Shown in pieces: positions 8,770 through 16,149 of a stretch of DNA of 64,000 nucleotides (position 1 is its first letter; each line of letters begins with the position of its first letter). Below the pieces are notes generated by a model. It did not search any database. It had not been told where the DNA came from and was given only the letters and a program-made list of their open reading frames with translations. The stretch comes from Mucilaginibacter dorajii (GTDB taxonomy: Bacteria; Bacteroidota; Bacteroidia; Sphingobacteriales; Sphingobacteriaceae). Position numbers and translations under genes: made by a program. The DNA lies in NCBI RefSeq assembly GCF_024808255.1, contig NZ_JANTYS010000010.1, positions 124,001 to 188,000 on the forward strand, in the 5' to 3' direction.

Positions 8770-9876
8770 ATGATCTTTCATTTAATTAAATGGTTTATTG
8801 AGTACGTTAACGGTGAGATTCACGATCAGCCCGAGCCACAGTTAAGCCCCTCTTTATACACCAGGAAATCGACCACAATTCCTCAATATATTGAGATTGC
8901 CTCCAACGCCATGATTAACAATGGCGAAAACGCGAATGATATTAAAACCATGCTGCGTAACCGGGGCCTACATGAAGATCACTTCGACGTTGTTTTAGAC
9001 CATGCACAACGTAACTATAAAAAATGGTTTAATGAAACCGGCGGCAAGTCTGCATTATCGACTTTTCAGCTATATGAGCAGTCGCTTCAAAATGTTTTAA
9101 CAACACCCGTTGAGATAACCACACACAAAGGCGAAAACCACGCTCTACATTTCAGCATTTTAATTAGCTACCAAAGATATTTTTTGATAAGTGGCCGCAA
9201 CCTGTTATATGCTGTTTCGAACCAGGCGTTAAGTAATGCTCCGGTGTTGTCAAACGGACCGGCAGCTATCAGGCAATCAACCTTTGCCAAAGTAGGCGGC
9301 AATATAAGTAACCCCTATTTGCGGGTAGTAACTATTAACGGGTACCGGGAAGCGATATACCCTTACCTACACACCGAAATAAAAACGAGCTTTTCGCCCC
9401 AACAAATTATTGAGTGGGATAATGGCGAACCCATTGTGGAAGCAGAAGTGCGCGGCTACCTAAGCAGAACTACCCCGGTATGTTTTTTTGCTACAGATTA
9501 TGCCGTTAATAAACAAAAATATCAAGTCCAAAACAATATCGACATCCGGCTATCGGCCATGATAGTAGAACTTTCTGAGGCCGACAAAAACACCAATGAA
9601 ATAACCCAGCAACCCAAAGGATTTTGGGCAAATAACGGCTACAGCAACCAAAGCTATTTTTCGTTTGAAGGGGTAATTGTGGGTATCAAAGAAGCCAAGG
9701 TTGATCATTTATCAACAGGCTGTATAATGGCCATCAAATTTGGCCGCGGCGAAAGGCCGGGCAGTGATATTGTTCTCGATACCTATATCACCAACAGTAA
9801 CATTAATGCCAAAAAGATCCACAAAGGAATGCTTGTGACGGGGGGATTGTGGTTTCAGGGAGAGATTGCGGCTTAG
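8770..9876 (+). CDS. Hypothetical protein, last gene of the MoxR operon
   Basis: 368 residues, not recognised. There is no signal peptide; the first residues MIFHLIKWFIEYVNGEIHD look amphipathic. A helical N-terminal part (about 35-95) contains NNGENANDIKTMLRNRGLHEDHFDVV. The rest looks beta-rich with scattered aromatic residues (FSFEGVIVGIKEAKVDHLSTG, IVLDTYITNSNINAKKIHKGM). It starts 4 bases after the DUF58 stop and is probably co-transcribed, but may simply be accessory. Its TAG stop runs straight into a GARTCAA heptad array at 9876. Confidence 0.7.
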   Translation: MIFHLIKWFIEYVNGEIHDQPEPQLSPSLYTRKSTTIPQYIEIASNAMINNGENANDIKTMLRNRGLHEDHFDVVLDHAQRNYKKWFNETGGKSALSTFQLYEQSLQNVLTTPVEITTHKGENHALHFSILISYQRYFLISGRNLLYAVSNQALSNAPVLSNGPAAIRQSTFAKVGGNISNPYLRVVTINGYREAIYPYLHTEIKTSFSPQQIIEWDNGEPIVEAEVRGYLSRTTPVCFFATDYAVNKQKYQVQNNIDIRLSAMIVELSEADKNTNEITQQPKGFWANNGYSNQSYFSFEGVIVGIKEAKVDHLSTGCIMAIKFGRGERPGSDIVLDTYITNSNINAKKIHKGMLVTGGLWFQGEIAA

Positions 9877-10323
9877 GGAAAAGAGTCAAGAGGTTAGAAT
9901 CAAGAGGTAAGACTTTTTGAGCTATGGAATAGCAGTCTGGGATCTGTCGCGAACTGTGCAAATCCGCTCTTTGTAGCATGGGATTGCTTCGTGCCTACCC
10001 ATGACATTTGGTAAAATATTTGTCATCCTGAGGAACGAAGGATCTTCTTCGCCCTGTTAATCGCAAACTTTTATAATGAAGAAGATACTTCGTGCCTACC
10101 CATGAAAAATCCGCCATGTCATTGCGAGGAACGAAGCAATCTCATGCTATACACGGCGGATTTGCACAGTTCGCGATTGCTTCGTGCCTCGCAATGACAT
10201 AGCTTTATATTGTTATTTCCTCCTTCAAAGTCCCCGGATTTAAAAACGCTCAATGACATAATTGACATTATCCCCTGCCCAAAAAGTCTTAACTCTTGAT
10301 TCTAACCTCTTGACTCTTTCCCC
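9876..10323. repeat. 448-bp non-coding cassette with 43-bp terminal inverted repeats
   Basis: The gap between the convergent hypothetical and mscS genes holds no credible gene. Its ends, 9876-9918 and 10281-10323, are inverted copies matching at 41 of 43 positions. Each is built of heptads (GAGTCAA, GAGGTTA, GAATCAA, GAGKTAA) ending in GAC and then a T run, with GAC facing inward. Inside is a second inverted repeat (arms 10118-10141 and 10175-10198, 23 of 24 matching, core GAGGAACGAAGCAATC or its GCACGAAG variant). There are also several degenerate copies of the CGTGCCTACCCATGA motif, and a 3' fragment (10195-10265) of the element also seen at 53.2 and 61.1 kb. Confidence 0.85.
10118..10198. 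repeat. REP-like palindromic repeat (GAGGAACGAAGCAATC family)
   Basis: Two 24-base arms (10118-10141, 10175-10198) are complementary except for one position and enclose 33 bases, themselves bordered by a smaller inverted pair AAATCCGCC (10106-10114) and GGCGGATTT (10155-10163). Partial arms recur nearby at 9980-10010 and 10022-10045. From general knowledge, repeats with this core are very common in intergenic DNA of many bacteria and are probably REP-like or MITE-like. No function is shown here. Confidence 0.8.
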
Positions 10324-11130
10324 CTATCCTGCTTTAGGAAAAGCCACTCCATTGGCACTAAAATCTTTGAAGATCCTTTCCATGAGGGCTATTTTGGCGG
10401 TTAGGAAATCGGCTGGCTCAACCCATACGTTAACGGTGATGCGTACAGAATCAATTTCCATAGCGACGATTCCAACACGGGCTGCCGGATCGTTCAGCAG
10501 ATATTCCGTTGTTTTAATGGCATTTTCAATGATGGTTTTTACTTTATCCAGGTCGTTGGCGTAGGCTATCTTCACTTCAAAATCAAGACGGCGTTTGCCT
10601 TCGCGGGTTACATTCACTATCACTTCGTTAAAGAGCTTACCGTTGGGAATAATAACGGTTTTGTTATCGGCCGTAATTAAAACGGTGTAAAAAATCTGGA
10701 TAGATACTACTCTACCGTCCTGTCCCTGCGCAATGATACTATCATCAAGCTCAAAAGGTTTCAGCAACAAAATAAGCACCCCGCCGGCAAAGTTTTGGAA
10801 TGTACCGGATAAGGCCAAACCGGCTGCAACCGAAAAGGCACCAATGATGGTGGTAAAAATGGTCATCTCCAACCCTATAATGTTCATTACCCAAATAATA
10901 AGTAATACATATAGCGTGGTGATAGACAGACTTAAAAAGAATGGCTGTAGCGAAGAGTGAACGCCTCTTTTGAGCATGCGGGTACGGAGCCTGTTGCGCA
11001 GGAATCTGATAACCCAAAGACCAATAAAAAATATGATTATTCCACCTAAGTATTTGGGGCCGTGGGTGACCAACCAGTTGTGGAAATCGGTATAGAAATC
11101 TTCTACTTTGTAAATGCTTTTGTCTTTCAT
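10324..11130 (-). CDS. Small-conductance mechanosensitive channel (MscS family)
   Basis: 268 residues, close to E. coli MscS length. There is a short N-terminal helix, then membrane segments at about residues 25-45, 65-85 and 90-115. The pore helix region IIGAFSVAAGLALSGTFQNFAGGVLILL carries the AxxxGLxxSG and NxxGG pattern of the family. The beta domain follows (FELDDSIIAQGQDGRVVSIQIFYTVL, IIPNGKLFNEVI). It releases solutes from the cytoplasm on hypo-osmotic shock. A TACTTTTG box (11146-11153) lies 15 bases upstream of the ATG. The stop overlaps the end of the heptad cassette. Confidence 0.92.
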   Translation of the reverse strand: MKDKSIYKVEDFYTDFHNWLVTHGPKYLGGIIIFFIGLWVIRFLRNRLRTRMLKRGVHSSLQPFFLSLSITTLYVLLIIWVMNIIGLEMTIFTTIIGAFSVAAGLALSGTFQNFAGGVLILLLKPFELDDSIIAQGQDGRVVSIQIFYTVLITADNKTVIIPNGKLFNEVIVNVTREGKRRLDFEVKIAYANDLDKVKTIIENAIKTTEYLLNDPAARVGIVAMEIDSVRITVNVWVEPADFLTAKIALMERIFKDFSANGVAFPKAG

Positions 11131-11161
11131 AAAAATTTATGAAGGCAAAAGTATAAATTAA

Positions 11162-11263
11162 TTACTTACCGTAAATGGTAACAAATAATTCGGGGCCTTT
11201 AAACAGCAGCCAATCCACAATGGTACTGTGCAGTTGTTTTGTTTTTTGTGTAATATTTTTCAT
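11162..11263 (-). CDS. Possible 33-residue small protein
   Basis: An ATG at 11263 opens a 33-codon frame with a plausible small-protein composition: a basic N-terminus (MKNITQKTKQLHS) and a hydrophobic C-terminal part (IVDWLLFKGPELFVTIYGK). A perfect TAATTTTG -7 box lies upstream at 11321-11328. The stop is just before the mscS -7 box, so this could be a short independent unit or the leader of mscS. No family recognised; chance occurrence is quite possible. Confidence 0.3.
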   Translation of the reverse strand: MKNITQKTKQLHSTIVDWLLFKGPELFVTIYGK

Positions 11264-11425
11264 GGTACTCAATTCTATTCAAATCCTGTGCCTAATAAGC
11301 CACCTTTCTGATTTGTTACACAAAATTACGTATTGTATGTTAAGATAGTTTTTAGAATTAATCAAATGATTAATTAATGACCATCCATTTACGTTTAAAT
11401 GACTATAAGGGTATTATAAACAACA

Positions 11426-11462
11426 AAACCCTGTATACAAAAGCATACAGGGTTTCTTTTTT
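11426..11462. terminator. Rho-independent terminator downstream of groEL
   Basis: Perfect 11-bp inverted repeat AAACCCTGTAT (11426-11436) and ATACAGGGTTT (11445-11455) with an 8-base loop. It is followed on the plus strand by CTTTTTT and on the minus strand by a looser T-rich stretch. It lies 76 bases past the groEL stop, before the 11.2 kb small frame. The T tract is better on the plus strand, so it may mainly insulate groEL from antisense transcription. Confidence 0.65.
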
Positions 11463-11537
11463 AGTACGTAGTCGTAAGTTTTGAGTTTTGAGCCACACTT
11501 AAGCGGCTTTAAGCTTTTTGCTTTCGACTTTGGGCTT

Positions 11538-13169
11538 TTACATCATGCCACCCATACCGCCGCCACCCATTGGTGGACCAGCAGGAGCATCTTCAGGATC
11601 ATCAGCCAATACAACTTCTGTTGTTAACAACATAGCTGCAATTGAAGCTGCGTTCTCTAAAGCTACACGACCTACTTTAGTTGGGTCGATAACGCCTGCT
11701 GCAATCAGGTTTTCGTATTTATCGGTACGTGCATTGTAACCAAAATCGCCAGTGCCTTCTTTAACTTTTTGCACAACGATAGAACCTTCGATACCCGCGT
11801 TAGCACAAATCTGGCGTAAAGGCTCTTCAATAGCGCGACGGATGATCTGGATACCAGTGTTTTCGTCTTCGTTATCACCTTTAAGATCAGTTAAAGCAGC
11901 TACCGCGCGGATGAAGGCAACGCCACCACCTGCAACAATGCCCTCTTCAACAGCAGCACGTGTTGCGTGTAAAGCATCGTCAACACGGTCTTTTTTCTCT
12001 TTCATTTCAACTTCTGTAGCAGCACCTACGTAAAGTACAGCAACACCGCCAGATAATTTGGCTAAGCGCTCTTGTAATTTTTCGCGGTCGTAATCAGATG
12101 TGGTTGATTCGATCTGTGATTTGATCTGGCCAACACGACCTTTGATCTCATCGGCAGAACCAGCACCATTGATGATGGTAGTGTTATCTTTGTCGATAAT
12201 GATTTTCTCAGCAGTACCTAAGTAAGTAAGATCAGCATTTTCTAATTTGTAACCTCTTTCTTCAGAAATTAAAGTACCACCGGTTAAGATAGCGATATCC
12301 TCTAACATTGCTTTACGGCGATCACCAAAGCCTGGAGCCTTAACAGCAGCAACTTTCAGTGAGCCACGGATCTTGTTAACTACCAGGGTAGCTAATGCTT
12401 CGCCATCAAGGTCTTCAGCAATGATCAATAATGGTTTGCCTGTTTGGACTTGTTTTTCAAGGATTGGAAGCAATTCTTTCATCGAAGAGATCTTCTTGTC
12501 GTAGATCAGGATGTAAGGATTTTCTAACTCAACTTCCATTTTATCTGCATTGGTAACAAAGTAAGGAGAAAGGTAACCACGGTCAAACTGCATACCTTCT
12601 ACAGTTTTAACTTCAGTTTCGGTACCTTTTGCTTCTTCAACGGTGATAACACCATCTTTACCAACTTTAGCCATAGCTTCAGCAATTAACGAACCGATGA
12701 TCTCGTCGTTATTTGCAGAGATTGAAGCAACTTGTTTAATTTTGTTATTGTCTTCGCCTACAGTTTGTGATTGAGCTTTTAAGTCTTCAACAACAGCTGC
12801 AACAGCTTTATCAATACCGCGTTTTAAATCCATTGGATTTGCGCCCGCAGCTACGTTTTTAATACCAGCAGTTACAATAGCCTGTGCTAAAACGGTAGCA
12901 GTAGTAGTACCATCACCTGCAATATCAGCAGTTTTTGATGCAACTTCTTTAACCATTTGAGCGCCCATGTTTTCTAAAGCATCTTTCAGTTCGATTTCTT
13001 TAGCAACAGTTACACCATCTTTAGTGATTGATGGTGAGCCGAATTTTTTATCGATAATTACGTTTCTGCCTTTAGGGCCTAATGTTACTTTAACCGCGTT
13101 AGCTAAAATATCAACACCGCGTTTTAAGGCGTCGCGTGCTTCAACATTGTATTTAACTTGTTTTGCCAT
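11538..13169 (-). CDS. groEL: Chaperonin GroEL (Hsp60)
   Basis: 543 residues, full length. Starts MAKQVKYNVEARDALKRGVD and contains the ATP-binding GPKGRNVIIDKKFGSP and GDGTTTATVLAQ (catalytic Asp of the GDGTT motif), the apical domain EGMQFDRGYLSPYFVTN, and the flexible GGM-type C-terminus (MGGGGMGGMM). It forms the double-ring folding chamber with GroES in the cytoplasm. It is the distal gene of groES-groEL; the 177-base spacer between them carries inverted GAATTAT-type octad arrays, unusually long for this operon. Confidence 0.98.
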   Translation of the reverse strand: MAKQVKYNVEARDALKRGVDILANAVKVTLGPKGRNVIIDKKFGSPSITKDGVTVAKEIELKDALENMGAQMVKEVASKTADIAGDGTTTATVLAQAIVTAGIKNVAAGANPMDLKRGIDKAVAAVVEDLKAQSQTVGEDNNKIKQVASISANNDEIIGSLIAEAMAKVGKDGVITVEEAKGTETEVKTVEGMQFDRGYLSPYFVTNADKMEVELENPYILIYDKKISSMKELLPILEKQVQTGKPLLIIAEDLDGEALATLVVNKIRGSLKVAAVKAPGFGDRRKAMLEDIAILTGGTLISEERGYKLENADLTYLGTAEKIIIDKDNTTIINGAGSADEIKGRVGQIKSQIESTTSDYDREKLQERLAKLSGGVAVLYVGAATEVEMKEKKDRVDDALHATRAAVEEGIVAGGGVAFIRAVAALTDLKGDNEDENTGIQIIRRAIEEPLRQICANAGIEGSIVVQKVKEGTGDFGYNARTDKYENLIAAGVIDPTKVGRVALENAASIAAMLLTTEVVLADDPEDAPAGPPMGGGGMGGMM

Positions 13170-13183
13170 TTTTTTTAATTATT

Positions 13184-13348
13184 GAATTATAGAATTATTG
13201 AATTATCGATTAAGAATTTTGCTTAGCCGACTTTTCTGGTATTCTATAATTGTTTTTCCTTTTTTAAGTTTTTGAACTGATTTGAAGAATTATTGATTTT
13301 GCAGGGTGATTTAATAAATCAATCCTTCAATAATTCAATAATTGATTT
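13184..13348. repeat. Inverted GAATTATN octad arrays in the groES-groEL spacer
   Basis: Left array 13184-13214 reads GAATTATA, GAATTATT, GAATTATC, GATTAAG on the plus strand. The right array at about 13316-13348 is the inverted, more degenerate counterpart (GAATTATT, GAAGGATT, GATTTATT on the minus strand) and begins at the groES stop. They enclose about 100 bases with no gene. The arrangement parallels the heptad cassettes elsewhere in this window. Confidence 0.6.
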
Positions 13349-13622
13349 ACAATACCGCGTAAACGTCAGATTCGCGCATAATTAAATACTCTTTACCTTC
13401 GTAGGTAATTTCGGTACCGGCATATTTACCATATAAAACCTGGTCGCCAACTTTTACTGTTAAAGGCTCATCTACTTTACCGTTACCTACTGCAACGATG
13501 GTTCCACGCTGAGGTTTTTCTTTAGCGGTATCCGGGATAATAATTCCCGAAGCGGTTTTCTCTTCGGCAGCTGCGGCCTCTACAACCACTCTGTCGCCGA
13601 TTGGTTTAATGTTTAATGACAT
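13347..13622 (-). CDS. groES: Co-chaperonin GroES (Hsp10)
   Basis: 91 residues. Starts MSLNIKPIGDRVVVEAAAAE and includes the mobile-loop region EEKTASGIIIPDTAKEKPQ, the RGTIVAVGNGK turn and the C-terminal YLIMRESDVYAVL. It caps the GroEL ring. First gene of the chaperonin operon. The upstream region has a TGCCAA-N9-TTGGCA inverted repeat at 13676-13696 with a further TTGGCA 10 bases on, a candidate heat-shock operator. Confidence 0.98.
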   Translation of the reverse strand: MSLNIKPIGDRVVVEAAAAEEKTASGIIIPDTAKEKPQRGTIVAVGNGKVDEPLTVKVGDQVLYGKYAGTEITYEGKEYLIMRESDVYAVL

Positions 13623-13675
13623 AGTTATATCTGTTTATTTTATTTAAGTTTTCAGCAGCAAATGCTCATCAATTA

Positions 13676-13706
13676 TGCCAAGCGGCTGCATTGGCAAAAA
13701 TTGGCA
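13676..13706. promoter_or_regulatory. Candidate operator upstream of groES
   Basis: Perfect inverted repeat TGCCAA (13676-13681), 9-base spacer, TTGGCA (13691-13696), and a direct copy TTGGCA at 13701-13706, exactly one helical turn further. It lies 54-84 bases upstream of the groES ATG. The 9-base spacer mimics the geometry of the CIRCE element bound by HrcA, but the half-site sequence differs. Assignment as a binding site is inference. Confidence 0.4.
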
Positions 13707-13805
13707 TTTAAACTGTTTTATTGTCAGCAAAATGTATACTGACTTTTTGAAGTTAACATAATTTTAACGTGGCTGTGCCATCGTGTCAGTAATGGCAATA
13801 ACAAC

Positions 13806-13841
13806 AAAAAAGGGCTTTGGATATATCCAAAGCCCTTTTTA
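13806..13841. terminator. Bidirectional rho-independent terminator after secG
   Basis: A perfect 24-bp palindrome at 13812-13835 (left half GGGCTTTGGATA) is flanked by A6 on the left and T5 on the right. Transcripts from either direction therefore end in a strong hairpin plus U tract. It separates secG (ending at 13862) from the groES upstream region. Confidence 0.85.
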
Positions 13842-13861
13842 CGCTTACAGAGCGCGTTATA

Positions 13862-14215
13862 TTATTGTGCTTTTTTTGGAGCTGGCTGATTAGTAGCAGG
13901 TGCTGTTGGCAATTGCTGTACAGGTGCTGTTGTAGGCGCTTTTGTAGCCTTCTCAACCTGCTCGCGCATGCCAGAATTATCTGTACTTGCAATGCCACCT
14001 TTAGCAACAACGTTGATAGCCAATGCTAAAACCATTACAGCGATAGCCAGGAACCAGGTACCTTTTTCTAAAAAGTCGCCGGTTTTTTGCACACCCATTA
14101 ATTGAGATGAACTTGAAAAATTTGACGATAAACCGCCGCCTTTAGGGTTTTGGATCAATACAATAAGCCCTAATAATGAGCAAACGATAATAGCAAGGAT
14201 AATTAAAATGTACAT
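13862..14215 (-). CDS. secG: Preprotein translocase subunit SecG
   Basis: 117 residues. Two membrane helices: residues 2-22 (YILIILAIIVCSLLGLIVLI) and about 55-75. Between them lies the SecG signature QNPKGGGLSSNFSSSSQLMG followed by a FLEKGTW motif. The C-terminal tail is Pro/Thr/Ala/Gln rich (APTTAPVQQLPTAPA), as in many Bacteroidota SecG proteins. It is part of the inner-membrane SecYEG channel. Last gene of the sigma54 regulator / lptE / unknown / secG operon. Confidence 0.95.
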   Translation of the reverse strand: MYILIILAIIVCSLLGLIVLIQNPKGGGLSSNFSSSSQLMGVQKTGDFLEKGTWFLAIAVMVLALAINVVAKGGIASTDNSGMREQVEKATKAPTTAPVQQLPTAPATNQPAPKKAQ

Positions 14216-14235
14216 TTCTTTAGTTTATAATATAA

Positions 14236-15609
14236 TTAAGTGGCTTTCTTTTCTATCAATTCAATTTGGTGGGCAAAGTAACGGCTTTTTTCCGGAAATT
14301 TCAATATCAATTTTTTATAAGTAGCAATTGCTTTATGATACAGCATTTGCTCCGCGTAAATCTGCGCCAGGGTTTCGCTCACCAGGTCGTTTTTATCTTC
14401 CGAGCTTTTTTTGGCCTTATTCTCGTTATCTAATTTATTGATAGACGGCGGTCTTATCTGAGGCTCTTCCTTAATGAATTTTTCAATGATAATATCTTCC
14501 TTGCGTTTTATCTCGGGAGCATCAGGAACCGGTGCGTTTTCAAGGTCCTGCAGGGATTTATCATGAAAAATATTTTCAAAATACTGCTGCTGTAGTTCGT
14601 CGGCAGCCTGCGCCCTTTTTTCGTCAAATGCAGCTACGGCAGGCTTTATAACCGCTGTGCCTGCAGGCGAGTAAGGCTGATAAGTTGCAGCATATTCTTT
14701 ACGGGTTTTATCAAGCCACCACATAAAGGTATAAGGCATCTTATCATCATTATACTTTGATATCGTATCGGCTTCGGGCGCAACATGATGAATTGCAGCA
14801 TCAACCTGCGCGGGCAAATCAACGGCAGGAACCTGCTCCTCAGCTTCCGGTTGTCCGGCAATTTTCTGATCGGCTTTTGAATTATCAAATGTAAAATAAT
14901 CGGTAGCCGCTATGTTACCAATAATCCATTTCTCTGTTTCAAAGTTAATATCGCCTTTGTTGTTATCATTTAAATCGTTAGGGATATTTCTAACTTTAGG
15001 CTCTTCGGCTTTTTCTTCTGCCGGATGGCCTGTAAAGCTTATATTTTCGATGCCAACAATTTCGTCAAAAACATCGTCCTCAATATCCTCATCATGCTTA
15101 ACCTGGGATGCTTCAGTGTTGGCAACAGCAAGCTCTGATTCTGCATCGGCCGCATGGGCAGGCAATTGCTCTTCAGGTGTATGCGCTAACACTTCCGGCT
15201 CAGTAACGGGTAATTCCGAAGCTTCAAAAGAATTGTTATGAGATACCGCACTTTCCTCAACGGTATCCGCCCCGGCGGTGCTGCCTATGTTAAAATAGTT
15301 TTCACTTTGATCAACCGAAGCATACGTAGTTACATTTTGTTGCCAGGCTATTTGCGCAGCCGTTACGATAGGCAAATTATCAGGATCATTAATCAGCTTG
15401 TGTAATAACTGTGGTTTAAAATAAGCGGCCGCATGTTTTAAATCGCTGCCGTTGCCTGCATGGGCAAGCATAGCCCTCAGGATGCCGCTTTCCGGAAACT
15501 CACTTACCAGTTGTTGTAAATCATAGTTATGCAACTGGCCGTTATTGGCTGGGTTGGCCAAAAGTTCCCATAAAATCTCGTTCTGCCTGTTATTTAAATA
15601 TTGATCCAC
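14236..15609 (-). CDS. Hypothetical protein with low-complexity acidic middle, between lptE and secG
   Basis: 457 residues, no signal peptide. The N-terminal part (MDQYLNNRQNEILWELLANP) and the C-terminal 60 residues (LVSETLAQIYAEQMLYHKAI then ATYKKLILKFPEKSRYF) look conserved; the latter is TPR-like. Between them is a long, acidic, Glu/Ala/Pro-rich and probably disordered region (about 95-300). I recognise it as a Bacteroidota protein habitually encoded near secG and LptE, but its function is unknown; a scaffold role is a guess. 20 bases upstream of secG. Confidence 0.75.
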   Translation of the reverse strand: MDQYLNNRQNEILWELLANPANNGQLHNYDLQQLVSEFPESGILRAMLAHAGNGSDLKHAAAYFKPQLLHKLINDPDNLPIVTAAQIAWQQNVTTYASVDQSENYFNIGSTAGADTVEESAVSHNNSFEASELPVTEPEVLAHTPEEQLPAHAADAESELAVANTEASQVKHDEDIEDDVFDEIVGIENISFTGHPAEEKAEEPKVRNIPNDLNDNNKGDINFETEKWIIGNIAATDYFTFDNSKADQKIAGQPEAEEQVPAVDLPAQVDAAIHHVAPEADTISKYNDDKMPYTFMWWLDKTRKEYAATYQPYSPAGTAVIKPAVAAFDEKRAQAADELQQQYFENIFHDKSLQDLENAPVPDAPEIKRKEDIIIEKFIKEEPQIRPPSINKLDNENKAKKSSEDKNDLVSETLAQIYAEQMLYHKAIATYKKLILKFPEKSRYFAHQIELIEKKAT

Positions 15610-15630
15610 GTGGCTGAAATTACAAAAAGC

Positions 15631-16149
15631 CTACCAATTAGAGAAGGCCCTGTTAAAAATATCTTCGGTTAGCTGTTTTGTAATCTCCTGAATCAGGGCT
15701 TGCTCCTGCGAGTTTATATCGCCCCTGTAGTTAGCAAACCGCGTCATACTTTCCTCAAAGTTAAGATTTTTATCCTTCTTATCTTTCTCATAAACGCTTT
15801 TTACCCTTACGGTGATGCTTAATTTATTGGCATCGGCAATTGGCGCGGTATTGTTATTGGTAGCTTCGATAGATACCGGAGCTATCTGGTACCCAACAAT
15901 GGCACCTGAAAAAGTTACATCAGCCTCGCCCCGCACAATACTTAAACGGCTTTGGGTACGGATGCGCTCTTTTAACGCTTCGGTAAAAGTTTGACTTAAG
16001 TTATTTACCACCAACGGCGCGTTGTTTTCAAAAAACTGGATGTTGATGGTTTTTACATCAACAGGTATCGCTTGATTTTTAAGTGTGTAGCATGACGAAA
16101 GTAAACCAAAACTTAAAACAATGATCAATCCGTATAACCTTTTCATCAA
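15631..16149 (-). CDS. lptE: LptE family outer-membrane LPS-assembly lipoprotein
   Basis: 172 residues. Lipoprotein signal peptide MKRLYGLIIVLSFGLLSSCY with lipobox LSSC. The mature part has the Bacteroidota LptE pattern: TINIQFFENNAPLVVNNLSQTF near residue 35, RLSIVRGEADVTFSGAIVGY, then SITVRVKSVYEKDK. LptE plugs the LptD barrel that inserts LPS in the outer membrane. It follows the sigma54 activator gene directly (stop and start abut at 16149/16150), so they are one operon. The first two codons are both ATG; the second (16146) is equally possible. Confidence 0.9.
   Translation of the reverse strand: MMKRLYGLIIVLSFGLLSSCYTLKNQAIPVDVKTINIQFFENNAPLVVNNLSQTFTEALKERIRTQSRLSIVRGEADVTFSGAIVGYQIAPVSIEATNNNTAPIADANKLSITVRVKSVYEKDKKDKNLNFEESMTRFANYRGDINSQEQALIQEITKQLTEDIFNRAFSNW

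Noticed and set aside
9876..10323. CRISPR-like array suggested by repeated short units
   Set aside because: Units are contiguous heptads with no unique spacers, and no cas gene is present in the window.
13676..13706. Sigma54 promoter suggested by TTGGCA repeats upstream of groES
   Set aside because: The GG-N10-GC spacing of -24/-12 elements is not met on either strand.
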